Below, one piece after another: positions 46,332 to 55,345 of a stretch of 64,000 nt of DNA. Each line of letters opens with the position of its first letter. The first letter of the stretch is position 1. The notes beneath the pieces are model-generated. The model was not told the DNA's origin and made no database searches. It saw only the letters and a program-made list of their open reading frames with translations. The position numbers and the translations under genes were made by a program. This DNA is from a bacterium. GTDB taxonomy: Bacteria > Cyanobacteriota > Vampirovibrionia > Obscuribacterales > Obscuribacteraceae. The DNA is taken from assembly GCA_016124935.1 (NCBI GenBank), contig WGMS01000020.1, forward strand, positions 1-64,000. Direction: 5' to 3'.

Positions 46332-46350
46332 CCCGGGATAAACTCCCGGG
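46332..46350 (-). terminator. Possible terminator after the thiolase gene
   Basis: CCCGGGA (46332-46338) and TCCCGGG (46344-46350) form a perfect 7-bp stem with a 5-nt loop. On the minus strand it is followed by GGTTTATC, which is only weakly U-rich. Confidence 0.4.
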
Positions 46351-46373
46351 TAAGTTGGACGGCTGCCCGAGAT

Positions 46374-47591
46374 TTATCGGACGCGTTCGACCACGGTGGC
46401 AATTCCCTGACCGACGCCGATACACATGGTGGCCAGTCCCCTGTCTGCTTCCCGGCGTTTCATCTCGTGCAGCAACGTGGTCAGAATTCTAGCACCGCTG
46501 GCACCGAGCGGATGTCCGAGGGCTATGGAGCCTCCGTTCACATTGAGGTTGTTCTTGCCCGGATCAATACCGAGGTCTTGAACACAGGCCAGGACCTGTA
46601 CTGCAAAAGCTTCGTTTAATTCAATCAGGTCGATCTGGTCTATGGAAAGACCGGCTCTTTTGAGGGCTTTCTGAGAAGCCGGGATCGGACCGAGACCCAT
46701 GGTGGCAGGATCGACTCCGGCTACTGCGGTGGAGATTACCCGGGCCATCGGTTTCAGTCCGAGTTCTCTGGCTCGATCGGCAGACATCAGAAGCACTGCC
46801 GAGGCACCATCATTGATACCGGAGGAATTGCCGGCGGTGACGGTTCCCCCTTCTCTGAATGCGGCTTTCAGTTTGGTTAAATCCTCTATGGTGGTGTTCG
46901 GGCGCGGATGCTCGTCGACACAAATAGCTTCCTGGATTTTTTCGCGTCCTTTCTTTACTGTCACCGGAACCGGTATGATTTCATCTTTGAAAAGCCCCTT
47001 TTCCAGAGCGGCTCCGTATTTGTGTTGACTAGTCAGAGCGAACTCATCCTGGGCTTCCCGCTTTATTCCATATTTTTCCGCCACGTTCTCGGCGGTCTCG
47101 CCCATGGAGTAGGGATGATGCAACTTTGCCAGTTCAGGATTGGTAAAACGCCATCCAAGAGTTGTGTCCAGCATCGACATCTCGCCCCGAGGAAAGGGAA
47201 ACTCCGGCTTGGCCATTACGAATGGTGCCCTGGTCATGGACTCTACGCCGCCGGCGATGAAGACCTCTCCTTCGCCGCTCCAGATTGCCTGGACCGCTTC
47301 GTTGACCGCCATGAGACCGGAGCCGCAAAGTCTGTTCACTGTTCCCCCCGGCACGCTAACCGGCAGTCCGGCCAGCAAAAGAGCCATACGGGCCACATTG
47401 CGATTGTCTTCTCCGGCCTGATTTGCTGCTCCCAGAAGCACATCCTCGACCGTTTCCGGATCGAGCCTATTCCTTTCCACAATCGCTTTGATGGCGATGG
47501 CGGCCAGATCGTCTGGACGGATAGATTTGAGCACGCCTCCGTAGCGCCCTATCGGGGTTCTTATGGCGTCGACGATTACAGCTTCTTTCAT
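46374..47591 (-). CDS. Acetyl-CoA acyltransferase (thiolase)
   Basis: The protein has 405 residues from the ATG at 47591, with GAGGAG a few nt upstream. The acyl-accepting Cys89 is in NRLCGSGLM, the His in [11 protein letters not shown] and the second Cys in CIGVGQG. All three catalytic motifs are in order (CIGVGQG for the usual CIGGGQG). These enzymes make or cleave 3-ketoacyl-CoA. The present one could be an acetyl-CoA acetyltransferase or a beta-oxidation thiolase; nearby genes do not decide. It follows the LRV-repeat protein by 13 nt, probably in an operon. Confidence 0.95.
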   Translation of the reverse strand: MKEAVIVDAIRTPIGRYGGVLKSIRPDDLAAIAIKAIVERNRLDPETVEDVLLGAANQAGEDNRNVARMALLLAGLPVSVPGGTVNRLCGSGLMAVNEAVQAIWSGEGEVFIAGGVESMTRAPFVMAKPEFPFPRGEMSMLDTTLGWRFTNPELAKLHHPYSMGETAENVAEKYGIKREAQDEFALTSQHKYGAALEKGLFKDEIIPVPVTVKKGREKIQEAICVDEHPRPNTTIEDLTKLKAAFREGGTVTAGNSSGINDGASAVLLMSADRARELGLKPMARVISTAVAGVDPATMGLGPIPASQKALKRAGLSIDQIDLIELNEAFAVQVLACVQDLGIDPGKNNLNVNGGSIALGHPLGASGARILTTLLHEMKRREADRGLATMCIGVGQGIATVVERVR

Positions 47592-47604
47592 AATCTCCTC
47601 TGTA

Positions 47605-49542
47605 TCAGTTATTGCGCTCGGGCGAGGTGAGCCAACTGGTCTCATCATCGGCGAGGTTCTTCAGGGTGTCGGCTCCTGTGTTGGGATTGGATGCCACTGC
47701 TTCTCTAATTTCCGGGCGACTATCCTTCGCCAGGGCCAATTTTTCAAGAAGGGCTGCCGGGCATTTGGGGTTGCGGGCCAGGGCGATTTTGACTCGATCT
47801 TCTCCGTCCTGGCTGAGTTTTTCCAGCACTGCCGCTGGAGAGGAAGGATTGCCTGCCACCGAGGCTCGCACCAGGGCGCTCTTGTCTTCGGCAAGGGCAG
47901 AGAGACTGGCTTCAGGCATTTTGCTATGTCCGGCTGCTATGGCTCTAACCATGCAGTCTTTATCTTCTGCCAGGCTCTCGAGCAGATTGGCGCTTGCTCT
48001 GACACTCTGGGCAAGATTCATTTTCAAAAGGCTATCGGCGTCTTCGACAAGTCGCAAGAGCAAGGCATCAGATAGGGGGGCTCTACGCAAAAGGATCTGT
48101 TGTTTGACTCCGAGATCCGGATATTGCGCCAGTTGTAAGAGAGTGTCTTCGCTCACGCTTGGATTGGCCGCCAGGGCCTTGAGCACCAGTGAGCATTCAT
48201 CCCTGGAAAGACCGGACAGAACCGCTTCGCTACAAGTCGGATTAGTGGCTAGAGCCTGACGAACAATCTCGTTTTCGTCTTTGGCCAGATCGCCGAGAAT
48301 TTGCCCGAAGGCTTTTCGATCCGCCTCTTCTTTCCGAGCCGCACCGGATAGAAAAGAGTTGGCAGCCAGGGCCGCTCTCACCGCATATTCCTTGTCACCA
48401 GCCAGAGTCCGCGCCAGTTCAGGAGAAAGAGTCGTATTTGCCGCTAAGACATAACGAACCAGAGAACTCTGATGCTTACTCAGGCGCTCCATTACTTGAG
48501 GGTCCAGATCTGATCTGGATGCCACTACTTGCAGTGTTGATAGATCCGTTTCCGGGGATTTGAGAAGGGATTCTAAAACCTCTTTCGAGGCTTTTGAATT
48601 GGCTGCCACAGCGGTTCTAACCATGTTCGATTTGTCCCTGGCCAATTTCGCCAGGCTGTCTTCGTCAGTCAGTCCATTGGCAGCCACCGCCCAGCGGATC
48701 TTAGCCACTTTGTCGGAAGCCAGCTCTTTGAGGGAGGACACGGGAGTGCGGGAATTGAGTACGCATTCCATCCTTACCTCCCAGGACTTGTCCCGGGCAA
48801 GACGTTCTAAATCCGAAGGCAGGGTGGATGGGTTGCCGGCTACACCGATGCGGACCACCATATGAGAGTCTTTCGCCAGTTTGCTGAGGATAGTCGGAGC
48901 CACGTTTGCATTGCCTGCCACCATCGAACGCACACCGAGGTCGCCGTCTTCGGCAAGCAGTGCATATGCGGCTTTTGTAAGCCTGTCTTGTCGTGCAAGA
49001 AATGTCCTTACCAATCGATCACCGATTTTCGCAAGCCGATCGATAACATCCGGTGTAGTGGAAGGATTTCTAGCCAGAGAGAGAAGCAGATATTCTGTCT
49101 GGATTTTGCCGTGGGCCAGTTTGCTCAAGATCCTCGGTGGGGTCGAGGCACTGGCGGCAATGGTTTCGCAGACTTTGGGCTGACCGCTGGCGGCCAGGCT
49201 TTCTAAGGTTGCAAAACCTAGACCGCTCTTGTTTCTTAGTAGCGCCTCCACCACAAGCTGATCTTCGTCGCTTGCAAGAACGCGTTTGGCCGAGACGGGA
49301 CAGTTGGGATGGGAGGCTACGGCTTTTCTGACCTGACTGTCTTGATCGCCGCTGAGATCTTTTAGCACCGATTCCGGTGTTTTTGGGTTGGAAGCCACCG
49401 CAAGCTTCACCGGGGACGTACTGGCAGGAGCGTTTATTCTCCTGGTACTGGCTGCTTTTGCCGTCTCGGCGGAGCCAGCCGGCAGGGTTGCCATCAACGC
49501 GACGGTAAGAGCGCAAGAGATACTTGTTCGAAGCTTTTTCAT
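47605..49542 (-). CDS. Secreted protein with leucine-rich variant (LRV) repeats
   Basis: The protein has 645 residues. A signal peptide (ALTVALMATLPAGSAETAKA) is followed by about 24 tandem repeats of 24 residues of the form L-A-x-D-K-x-x-x-V-R-x-x-V-A-x-N-P-x-x-P-x-x-x-L. This is the pattern of LRV repeats (two helices per unit), forming an extended superhelix for protein binding. There is no enzymatic domain. The stop lies 13 nt before the thiolase start. Export suggests a periplasmic or surface scaffold. Repeat identity is high in the DNA as well. Confidence 0.85.
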   Translation of the reverse strand: MKKLRTSISCALTVALMATLPAGSAETAKAASTRRINAPASTSPVKLAVASNPKTPESVLKDLSGDQDSQVRKAVASHPNCPVSAKRVLASDEDQLVVEALLRNKSGLGFATLESLAASGQPKVCETIAASASTPPRILSKLAHGKIQTEYLLLSLARNPSTTPDVIDRLAKIGDRLVRTFLARQDRLTKAAYALLAEDGDLGVRSMVAGNANVAPTILSKLAKDSHMVVRIGVAGNPSTLPSDLERLARDKSWEVRMECVLNSRTPVSSLKELASDKVAKIRWAVAANGLTDEDSLAKLARDKSNMVRTAVAANSKASKEVLESLLKSPETDLSTLQVVASRSDLDPQVMERLSKHQSSLVRYVLAANTTLSPELARTLAGDKEYAVRAALAANSFLSGAARKEEADRKAFGQILGDLAKDENEIVRQALATNPTCSEAVLSGLSRDECSLVLKALAANPSVSEDTLLQLAQYPDLGVKQQILLRRAPLSDALLLRLVEDADSLLKMNLAQSVRASANLLESLAEDKDCMVRAIAAGHSKMPEASLSALAEDKSALVRASVAGNPSSPAAVLEKLSQDGEDRVKIALARNPKCPAALLEKLALAKDSRPEIREAVASNPNTGADTLKNLADDETSWLTSPERNN

Positions 49543-49656
49543 ACTAAATTACTGAATCAATTCAATGAGCGGAAACAGAACCCTCAGATTTTATCCACTT
49601 GGGACCTTTTAAAGGTTCGAATATATCAGTTATTTTAAAAGTTTTCGATTTAGAGT

Positions 49657-51555
49657 TCAGAGCCCTTCGTGGGCTCCACGGATTATGTCAAGGAGGGTGG
49701 AGCGGTCGAGGTCCTGGGAAACATACTCTATGTACTTCACCTGCCAGTTTTCGATGTCGGAGAGGACCTGGGTAAGCGATGTTTCGGCCCGTCTGGCAGA
49801 GGACATGTCTACCCCTATTTCGCATTTGGGACTGAGAATGAAACATCTGGCTCTGCCGGAGTAGCCAAGGGTATCCCGGAAGCTCAGTCGCAAGAAGGCG
49901 CTGTTTCTCTCGTTGCCGATATGCTCTTTTATGTCGATAGCCAGTTTCTGGAACTTGGCCAGGGCGTCTTCCATGTTGCCCTCCGGCACTCTGACCAGGC
50001 CGTACTCCAGCATGACGTCTATAACGAAGGCGGCATCCGAGGTGGTTACATCTCCCAGGGATTTGATCACCCTGGATACCGACATCAATCCATCTAAAGC
50101 GTTCCAGACTCTCCTGGCCAGCTCCTTTTGATCCTTGCTAAGCACCTGCCCTTCCCGGGGCTCTTTGAGCTCCCCATCGAGCTTGCTTTTCTCCTCTTCA
50201 TCTTTTTCCAGGGGGGTATCCGGTCCCAGTGGCAGCTTTCTCCAGACCACTTCGGTGTTGTCCTGGGCAAGAGCGGCATCGAGCAGAAGCTTGTCGAGGG
50301 GTTTATTCAATTTGCATGTATCTTTGAGGAGGTCGGAAGAGGGCTCTCTTTTGATAAATACAAAGATGCCTTGTTTCCAGGCCGAGGCGAATTCGATTAC
50401 CGCCTTATCACCGTGCAGTTTACCTATTCGGGCATGGGCCGGTCTGCCCAGGTCGAAGTGGGCTTTGAATTGCATGTCCCGGTATTCCACCGAGAGAATG
50501 CCGGATTCCCTGTTGGTGGCCATATTCTGGAGAAGGCTCATCGGATCGGTGGAGCCCAGGTGACCGACAAGAGATTGTACTTTTGACTCTTCTGCCGTCG
50601 CCGCTGCAGAAGCCGAAAACTTGGAGTCGTCTGATTGGCTGTAGAAGGCTTGATCTTCGAGGGCCACTTCCAGGGCGCGGGCGCTTATCATGCCTCGTTT
50701 TACCGCCAGGGAGCCGAAATTCATGCGCTCTTTCAATTTGGTGCTTTGCAGTTCGAGCTGCAGTTCATCTATTTGGGCGGCATTGAGCATCTTGCAGCCG
50801 GCGAAGTATTCTTCCAGGCTGAATGCGCTCTGGTTTTTGAAGCATTTGACCAGGAAAGGAACCTTGGCGAAAACAGGAAATATGAGGTTCTCCTGCTCCA
50901 TATCCCTCAAAATCTCGAGGAATTCGTCTTCGGAGAGTTTGGCTTTGGATCTGGCCAGAATCGAGGCCAGGGGTGAATAGTTATCTATCAAGGACAGGAC
51001 TTTGTTTATCTTGTTGGATTCGGCAAGATTGGTTTTTCTATTGAGCCCGGCCGCGGTGAGGATAGGAGTGGAGGACATGAGCACCTGTTGGGCCAGATCG
51101 GAGCCTTCTTCTTCGAAGCCGGCTTCGGCTCCCAGGGTGGACTTTATCAGTTTGGTCACCGCCGGCGAGTAGTCGAAAATCTCCGAATAACTATTGAAAA
51201 CCCGGAAAGAGGGAGGACTGGTCAGGGATTCTTTGACGATGGCGATGGCGCTGTCCGCTTTGAGGAACATCAACGCACCTCTAATCTCTAGAAGGTTGTC
51301 GACCAGCTTTCTGGCTTCCACCAGGATCTCAGCCGGAAATAGATAGCCCGAACGGGTGGTATCCACCACCACCGCTTCGAAGAGATGATTACCTTCCGAA
51401 AGGCCCTGGAGCTCGTCAAGAAGCTGCGGTCCGTATTTCAGGATAACCATGTTCTCCTGGCCTCTGGGACCGAGCTGGTGGGTGATAACCTGGTCCTGCT
51501 CCTTTTCCTCGTTCGATTTTGCTTCGGTGGTCATCTGTCCTTTCAAAACTGTCAT
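49657..51555 (-). CDS. DUF4388 (PATAN)-containing protein
   Basis: The protein has 632 residues from ATG at 51555 (an in-frame ATG at 51534 preceded by AAAGGA is an alternative). The N-terminal 180 residues look alpha/beta. A short module at about 280-300, FGSLAVKRGMISARALEVAL, resembles the repeat unit of the 11141 and 53312 proteins. A DUF4388 segment follows (about 325-430: LLQNMATNRESGILSVEYRD, then FDLGRPAHARIGKLHGDKAV). DUF4388 proteins are often output or scaffold parts in two-component signalling. No catalytic motif is seen. Confidence 0.75.
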   Translation of the reverse strand: MTVLKGQMTTEAKSNEEKEQDQVITHQLGPRGQENMVILKYGPQLLDELQGLSEGNHLFEAVVVDTTRSGYLFPAEILVEARKLVDNLLEIRGALMFLKADSAIAIVKESLTSPPSFRVFNSYSEIFDYSPAVTKLIKSTLGAEAGFEEEGSDLAQQVLMSSTPILTAAGLNRKTNLAESNKINKVLSLIDNYSPLASILARSKAKLSEDEFLEILRDMEQENLIFPVFAKVPFLVKCFKNQSAFSLEEYFAGCKMLNAAQIDELQLELQSTKLKERMNFGSLAVKRGMISARALEVALEDQAFYSQSDDSKFSASAAATAEESKVQSLVGHLGSTDPMSLLQNMATNRESGILSVEYRDMQFKAHFDLGRPAHARIGKLHGDKAVIEFASAWKQGIFVFIKREPSSDLLKDTCKLNKPLDKLLLDAALAQDNTEVVWRKLPLGPDTPLEKDEEEKSKLDGELKEPREGQVLSKDQKELARRVWNALDGLMSVSRVIKSLGDVTTSDAAFVIDVMLEYGLVRVPEGNMEDALAKFQKLAIDIKEHIGNERNSAFLRLSFRDTLGYSGRARCFILSPKCEIGVDMSSARRAETSLTQVLSDIENWQVKYIEYVSQDLDRSTLLDIIRGAHEGL

Positions 51556-51771
51556 TAATTTGCCTAGATCAGATATTCCCAGATCCTGCCAGGGACTATG
51601 TAAATATAGTGCTACTTCTTCGTGAAATATGCATATGCACCCCGGGCGATGGTTGACAGGCTTAAATTATCGGAAGATCATCGGGGGATTCAAAGATGAG
51701 TTTCCTTTCCTGTAATCGATAAGTCCCTTGACGTATACTCGAAACTATCGAAATTCCAATGAAAGTTCGGC

Positions 51772-52962
51772 ATGCGACTAGAATCCAGAAAAATCAGAAA
51801 ATCCGGTAATCCAGTAGCTTTTTTGGCAGCCTTTTTAGTGGCGGCCTCTTCCGTTTCGCCGGCGATAGCAAGACCCTATTCTGCTGCCCAGGATCATGAA
51901 CGCAATGACGACTACTATTCTTACTCACGCAACGACGATGCCCTCAATCCCGAGATGTTCGAGAAGGAAGGGGAGCAGAAGAAAGTAGTCCTGCAAGGTC
52001 ATGTCACTTATAAGGTCCCCAAAGGGACTCCTATAAAGTTGAAGCTCTCGATTGTTCCCACTTCCGGTCTCCGGTTGATGGACCGAGATCTGGACGGTAA
52101 TCTGCACCCGGCTAAGCTCCATCAGAAAATAACCGCTAAAACCACCGAAGATATCTTTGTCGGAACGAACCGGGTGATTCCCCAGGGTACGGTATTTTAT
52201 GGCGAAGTATCAAAAATCTATCCCCAGCGTAGAGTCGGTCGACCCGGTCATCTGGATATCTCTTTCAGCCATTTGACCCTTCCGGATGGTAAGACTTTCG
52301 CCTTCAAAGTCGATGCCGATAACTTCAAGAAGTCGACGCCCAAAACCAAGCTCAAAGGTTTCGGCATCATCGCAGCCCATGCCGCCGGCGGAGCAGTGGT
52401 CGGAGCCCTGGTGGCCTATCAGATTTTTGGTATGAGGCTCACTATCCAGATGCATGGATATAACATTGCCGGCGGAGCTGCCGCCGGAGCCCTGATGGCA
52501 ACTGGGTACGCCATCATGCGCAAAGGTCCTAAAGCCACCCTGGAGCCAGGGGATGACCTCAACATGAGGATCAACACCGACCTGCTCATCCCCATTGCCC
52601 AGGAGCCCTCGGTGGTCGCTGAGTCGCCTCCCCAGGTGGATGGACTGGATATCAAAATTCAGAGTCTCAAGAAAAAAGGCGATGGATTAGGTCAGAAGTT
52701 GCTCTATGTGGATCTGCTGGTGGATAACCATACTGGAAAGCGCTTCAAATCCATTGATTTCTTTGCCGAAGATACTAACGGTAACCGTAATCCTATCTCT
52801 CCGGGCGGCGGCTTTGAAGAGGTGATCTCTTTCGACATCGAACCGCACAGTTTGCGCAGGCTTAAAGTTTGCTTCGCCCTGGAATGGCCAAAACTGCCCC
52901 ACAAGCTTGTCTTGCTCGACCATCATACAAGGCAGCCGGTTCATGAGATGCCGCTTTTCTGA
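51772..52962 (+). CDS. Secreted protein with VirB10-like segment and glycine zipper
   Basis: The protein has 396 residues. A basic, hydrophobic N terminus (residues 1-34) is a signal peptide ending SPAIA-RPY. An acidic Asp/Tyr-rich stretch follows. The segment NRVIPQGTVFYGEVSKIYPQ with LDISFSHLTLPDG recalls the beta-barrel of VirB10/TrbI, although the surrounding type IV genes are absent. A Gly/Ala-rich zipper (AAHAAGGAVVGALVAY, then AGGAAAGALMATGYAI, about 210-245) suggests membrane insertion or oligomers. The C-terminal 110 residues are beta-rich. Start is ATG at 51772. Confidence 0.75.
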   Translation: MRLESRKIRKSGNPVAFLAAFLVAASSVSPAIARPYSAAQDHERNDDYYSYSRNDDALNPEMFEKEGEQKKVVLQGHVTYKVPKGTPIKLKLSIVPTSGLRLMDRDLDGNLHPAKLHQKITAKTTEDIFVGTNRVIPQGTVFYGEVSKIYPQRRVGRPGHLDISFSHLTLPDGKTFAFKVDADNFKKSTPKTKLKGFGIIAAHAAGGAVVGALVAYQIFGMRLTIQMHGYNIAGGAAAGALMATGYAIMRKGPKATLEPGDDLNMRINTDLLIPIAQEPSVVAESPPQVDGLDIKIQSLKKKGDGLGQKLLYVDLLVDNHTGKRFKSIDFFAEDTNGNRNPISPGGGFEEVISFDIEPHSLRRLKVCFALEWPKLPHKLVLLDHHTRQPVHEMPLF

Positions 52963-53021
52963 TTTTAATGAGGTTGGATTAAATCTCTGCCGCGGAGCTA
53001 CGTGTTTTTACGAAAGCTCGA

Positions 53022-53050
53022 TTGACACGGGGTTTGCCTGCCTTCATAGT
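53022..53050 (+). promoter_or_regulatory. Predicted promoter of the repeat-module protein gene
   Basis: TTGACA (53022-53027) is a perfect -35 box and CATAGT (53045-53050) matches four of six -10 bases, at 17-nt spacing. Confidence 0.55.
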
Positions 53051-53243
53051 ATAAGAGAAGGGAAATTCGGTCCTGTATAACTCACATAATCCAGACCGGA
53101 CCGTTCAACAAGCCCTCAAATGAGCTCTGAATTCGACAGACAGAGCAATAAGTTCGAGATCGAAACCAAAATACAAATGATAGCGTCAAGTCAGTCAGGG
53201 CTTTGATACCGCATATGGTGTTGGAGTTCGTGGATCTGATCCG

Positions 53244-53266
53244 CTTCGCTTCTCAATGAAGCGAAG
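53244..53266 (+). promoter_or_regulatory. Leader hairpin
   Basis: CTTCGCTTC (53244-53252) and GAAGCGAAG (53258-53266) make a perfect 9-bp stem with loop TCAAT. No U tract follows, so it is not a terminator. It lies 45 nt upstream of the ATG. Confidence 0.55.
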
Positions 53267-53311
53267 TGCTATCTGCCCCTACCGTTATTTGTGTTCTGCG
53301 CGTACTTAGAA

Positions 53312-54439
53312 ATGACCAGCCATCTGCCCAACGAGAATATCTGCCTGGATAAACTGTTTTCGGTTCCTTCGGCTAGTGATGCCTGTGATTCCGAACTCGC
53401 GATTCTCAATGAAGCAGTCAACGCGATCACCGCAGATAGGCGGGGTAGGGAAAGTCAGTATAAGTTATATGATCCGGCGATAGCCAGGGTTAACCGCCTG
53501 TTCGAGGGGGAGACCCTGGATTCATGGCTGGTTCGCGCAGCCGGACTGGTGGAAGATCAGGAAGTGATCGAAGCTTATGAGCTGGCATCTACCGCCAATC
53601 TTTTTGTACTCGATGTATTGAATCGCTCCGGCAAGCTCAGTCACTCCGATGTCAGGGCGGTTTTCGAAGCGGAAGCCCTGGTATCCGAAGGTATCCTTTA
53701 TAGAGGGTTTGCCGCTGTTGCTCTCAGGCTCGCCTGTCGCAGCTATATCGACCTCAACGAAGCACTATCGCTACTAGATATTCATCCTGGTAAGCCGTTC
53801 TCCAGGACCTGGCTCTCGACTCTTCTCGCCAAGATAGAGTTGGTCGACGAAGAGCATCTTATGCTTGCTCGTCTAGAGGCTCTGGCCAAGGGTATTACCC
53901 TGGGTTGGAGCTTGATCAAGAATGAATGTGTGGATGAACAGATGCTTAAGGTTCTCATCGAAGCCAGCTTTTCTATCCGTGAAAGGCGCATAGCCGAGTC
54001 CGAAGTGATTTCCACCGCTATCATCGCCCTCTCATCTCCCGATGGCGCCTATCCTGAAGCGAGGCTGGTATCGGAACTGGACCTTGCTACCCTTGACCGT
54101 GCCTTCGGCAATTTACTTCTAGCCTCTTCCATTATCGGAATAGAAGAACTTCTCTTCTGCGCTGAAGTAGCCGTTGAAGAAGGAGAGTCACTGGAGAGTG
54201 TGGTGGGTAGCTTCGAAATAGTGGAGCCCTCGGTATTGAATGGTGCCTGTCAGCTAGCAAGAATGCTGCTCAATCGTAAAATCTCCGCCAGGGAGTGCAC
54301 GGTTCTTCTGCAAAAATTGAAAAATACAGGCAAGACCCTGGCTGAACTTTTATCGAGTGAAACCCAGAGATCTGAAAAAGCTAAGCCTGGATTTGCACCG
54401 GCCAGTGCGTCTTTTTCTCTGACAGCCAGAACAGCCTGA
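53312..54439 (+). CDS. Second repeat-module protein (GspE/MshE N-terminal-like)
   Basis: The protein has 375 residues from ATG at 53312 (the reading from 53291 starts with a GTG-type codon and no better binding site). Its modules of about 70 residues follow the same helical pattern as the protein at 11141-12550. Examples are SWLVRAAGLVEDQEVIEAYE, then FVLDVLNRSGKLSHSDVRA, and RTWLSTLLAKIELVDEEHLM. Conservation of the individual motifs is weaker. The Ala/Ser/Thr-rich tail has no signal peptide counterpart, so it is probably cytoplasmic. Function is unknown. Confidence 0.7.
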   Translation: MTSHLPNENICLDKLFSVPSASDACDSELAILNEAVNAITADRRGRESQYKLYDPAIARVNRLFEGETLDSWLVRAAGLVEDQEVIEAYELASTANLFVLDVLNRSGKLSHSDVRAVFEAEALVSEGILYRGFAAVALRLACRSYIDLNEALSLLDIHPGKPFSRTWLSTLLAKIELVDEEHLMLARLEALAKGITLGWSLIKNECVDEQMLKVLIEASFSIRERRIAESEVISTAIIALSSPDGAYPEARLVSELDLATLDRAFGNLLLASSIIGIEELLFCAEVAVEEGESLESVVGSFEIVEPSVLNGACQLARMLLNRKISARECTVLLQKLKNTGKTLAELLSSETQRSEKAKPGFAPASASFSLTARTA

Positions 54440-54534
54440 AATTCAGCTTTCATAGTTTTGTGTATATTCCGGCATATAGAAAAATATATGGCTGGGTATA
54501 GTTGCCTTGGGAGCGGTTTCGTTAGGCTGGATAT

Positions 54535-54870
54535 ATGAAAGAGAGTATCGAAGAATTATTGAAAGCCCTCAAGGCGCGCTTTATCGACAAAGATAAAGAA
54601 GCTGAGTCCGAGCAATTTTCCAGGGGTAGGCTCAAGCAACTCCAGGAAAAATTCAAGATTGTTGAATTTGAAGACGGTGTCGAAGCTGCGTCGGCAAATG
54701 AAGAAGATAGAGGTCTGTGTTTCGAGAATGCCCGCGACCGGCAGTCCGGGGTTGTGCGCTGGTGCGGAAACGGAGATCGTTACATGGAGCAGAAAATCCG
54801 TGGTCATAACGAACTTGGCGGTCACGGTCATCTCTTCGAGATTGATCCGCTAAGCAACCTGCCTGATTAG
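54535..54870 (+). CDS. Small charged protein of unknown function
   Basis: The predicted protein has 111 residues, with a charged helical N-terminal half (ESIEELLKALKARFIDKDKE) and a Gly/His-rich C-terminal part (RGHNELGGHGHLFEIDP) that might bind a metal. A clean terminator follows 26 nt after the stop, which supports a real transcript ending here. I recognise no family. A minus-strand frame overlaps but has no better features. Confidence 0.55.
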   Translation: MKESIEELLKALKARFIDKDKEAESEQFSRGRLKQLQEKFKIVEFEDGVEAASANEEDRGLCFENARDRQSGVVRWCGNGDRYMEQKIRGHNELGGHGHLFEIDPLSNLPD

Positions 54871-54896
54871 TGGGCTGCCCTCGGAAGAAACAACAA

Positions 54897-54933
54897 AAAA
54901 GAAGCTCTTACGGAGGAGAATAGAGCTTCTTTT
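54897..54933. terminator. Bidirectional rho-independent terminator
   Basis: AAAAGAAGCTC (54897-54907) and GAGCTTCTTTT (54923-54933) form an 11-bp perfect stem with A's on the left and T's on the right. It can serve both the plus-strand gene before it and the minus-strand gene at 54980. Confidence 0.85.
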
Positions 54934-54979
54934 CTGTTATCTGTTATTTGTTTTCGAATTGCGGACTTAAGTCTTTTAT

Positions 54980-55216
54980 CTATGCTGCCACCAGAGCGAC
55001 ATCATATTTCAGGCGCACAAAGTCGTATTCGACCCTTATCGAAACCGTATTCTCGGTGGAGAACTCCAGGCGCACTCTACCGAGGCTCGAAGTACTGTAC
55101 TCGCTCCAGTGTCTAGGCACGGAAACTATGACGTTCTCCGGACCCCATTCTTCGACATAGGCTTTGAGAACCTGGCAGAGTTGGTCTTCATCGGTTGGGT
55201 TTCTAAACATGCTCAT
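54980..55216 (-). CDS. Small protein of unknown function
   Basis: The predicted protein has 78 residues from the ATG at 55216, with AAGAGG 8 nt upstream. An ATG at 55270 with GGAG further away would give 96 residues. Sequence such as EDQLCQVLKAYVEEWGPENV and SLGRVRLEFSTENTVSIRV suggests an alpha-beta fold. No family is recognised. The terminator at 54897-54933 lies just beyond its stop. Confidence 0.6.
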   Translation of the reverse strand: MSMFRNPTDEDQLCQVLKAYVEEWGPENVIVSVPRHWSEYSTSSLGRVRLEFSTENTVSIRVEYDFVRLKYDVALVAA

Positions 55217-55345
55217 AATCTTGCCTCTTATGAATTTATGGAGTCGTCTTTTGTCTTGCGGCTTATGCATTAAGATTAAGCTCCAGAGCGGATCTGAGCA
55301 ATTGGGGATTTTCCCCCGGTCTACGTAGATTTACGAAAAACGAAA

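Larger units (their letters stand above)
52963..53311 (+). other. Long leader region of the 53312 gene
   Basis: This 349-nt stretch has no supported gene. It holds a likely promoter (53022-53050) and, 45 nt before the start codon, a perfect hairpin (53244-53266). The leader would be about 250 nt. Confidence 0.55.

Noticed and set aside
51772..52962. Type IV secretion VirB10 gene
   Set aside because: Only a short segment is similar and no other type IV secretion gene lies nearby, so it is called a secreted protein with a VirB10-like segment.
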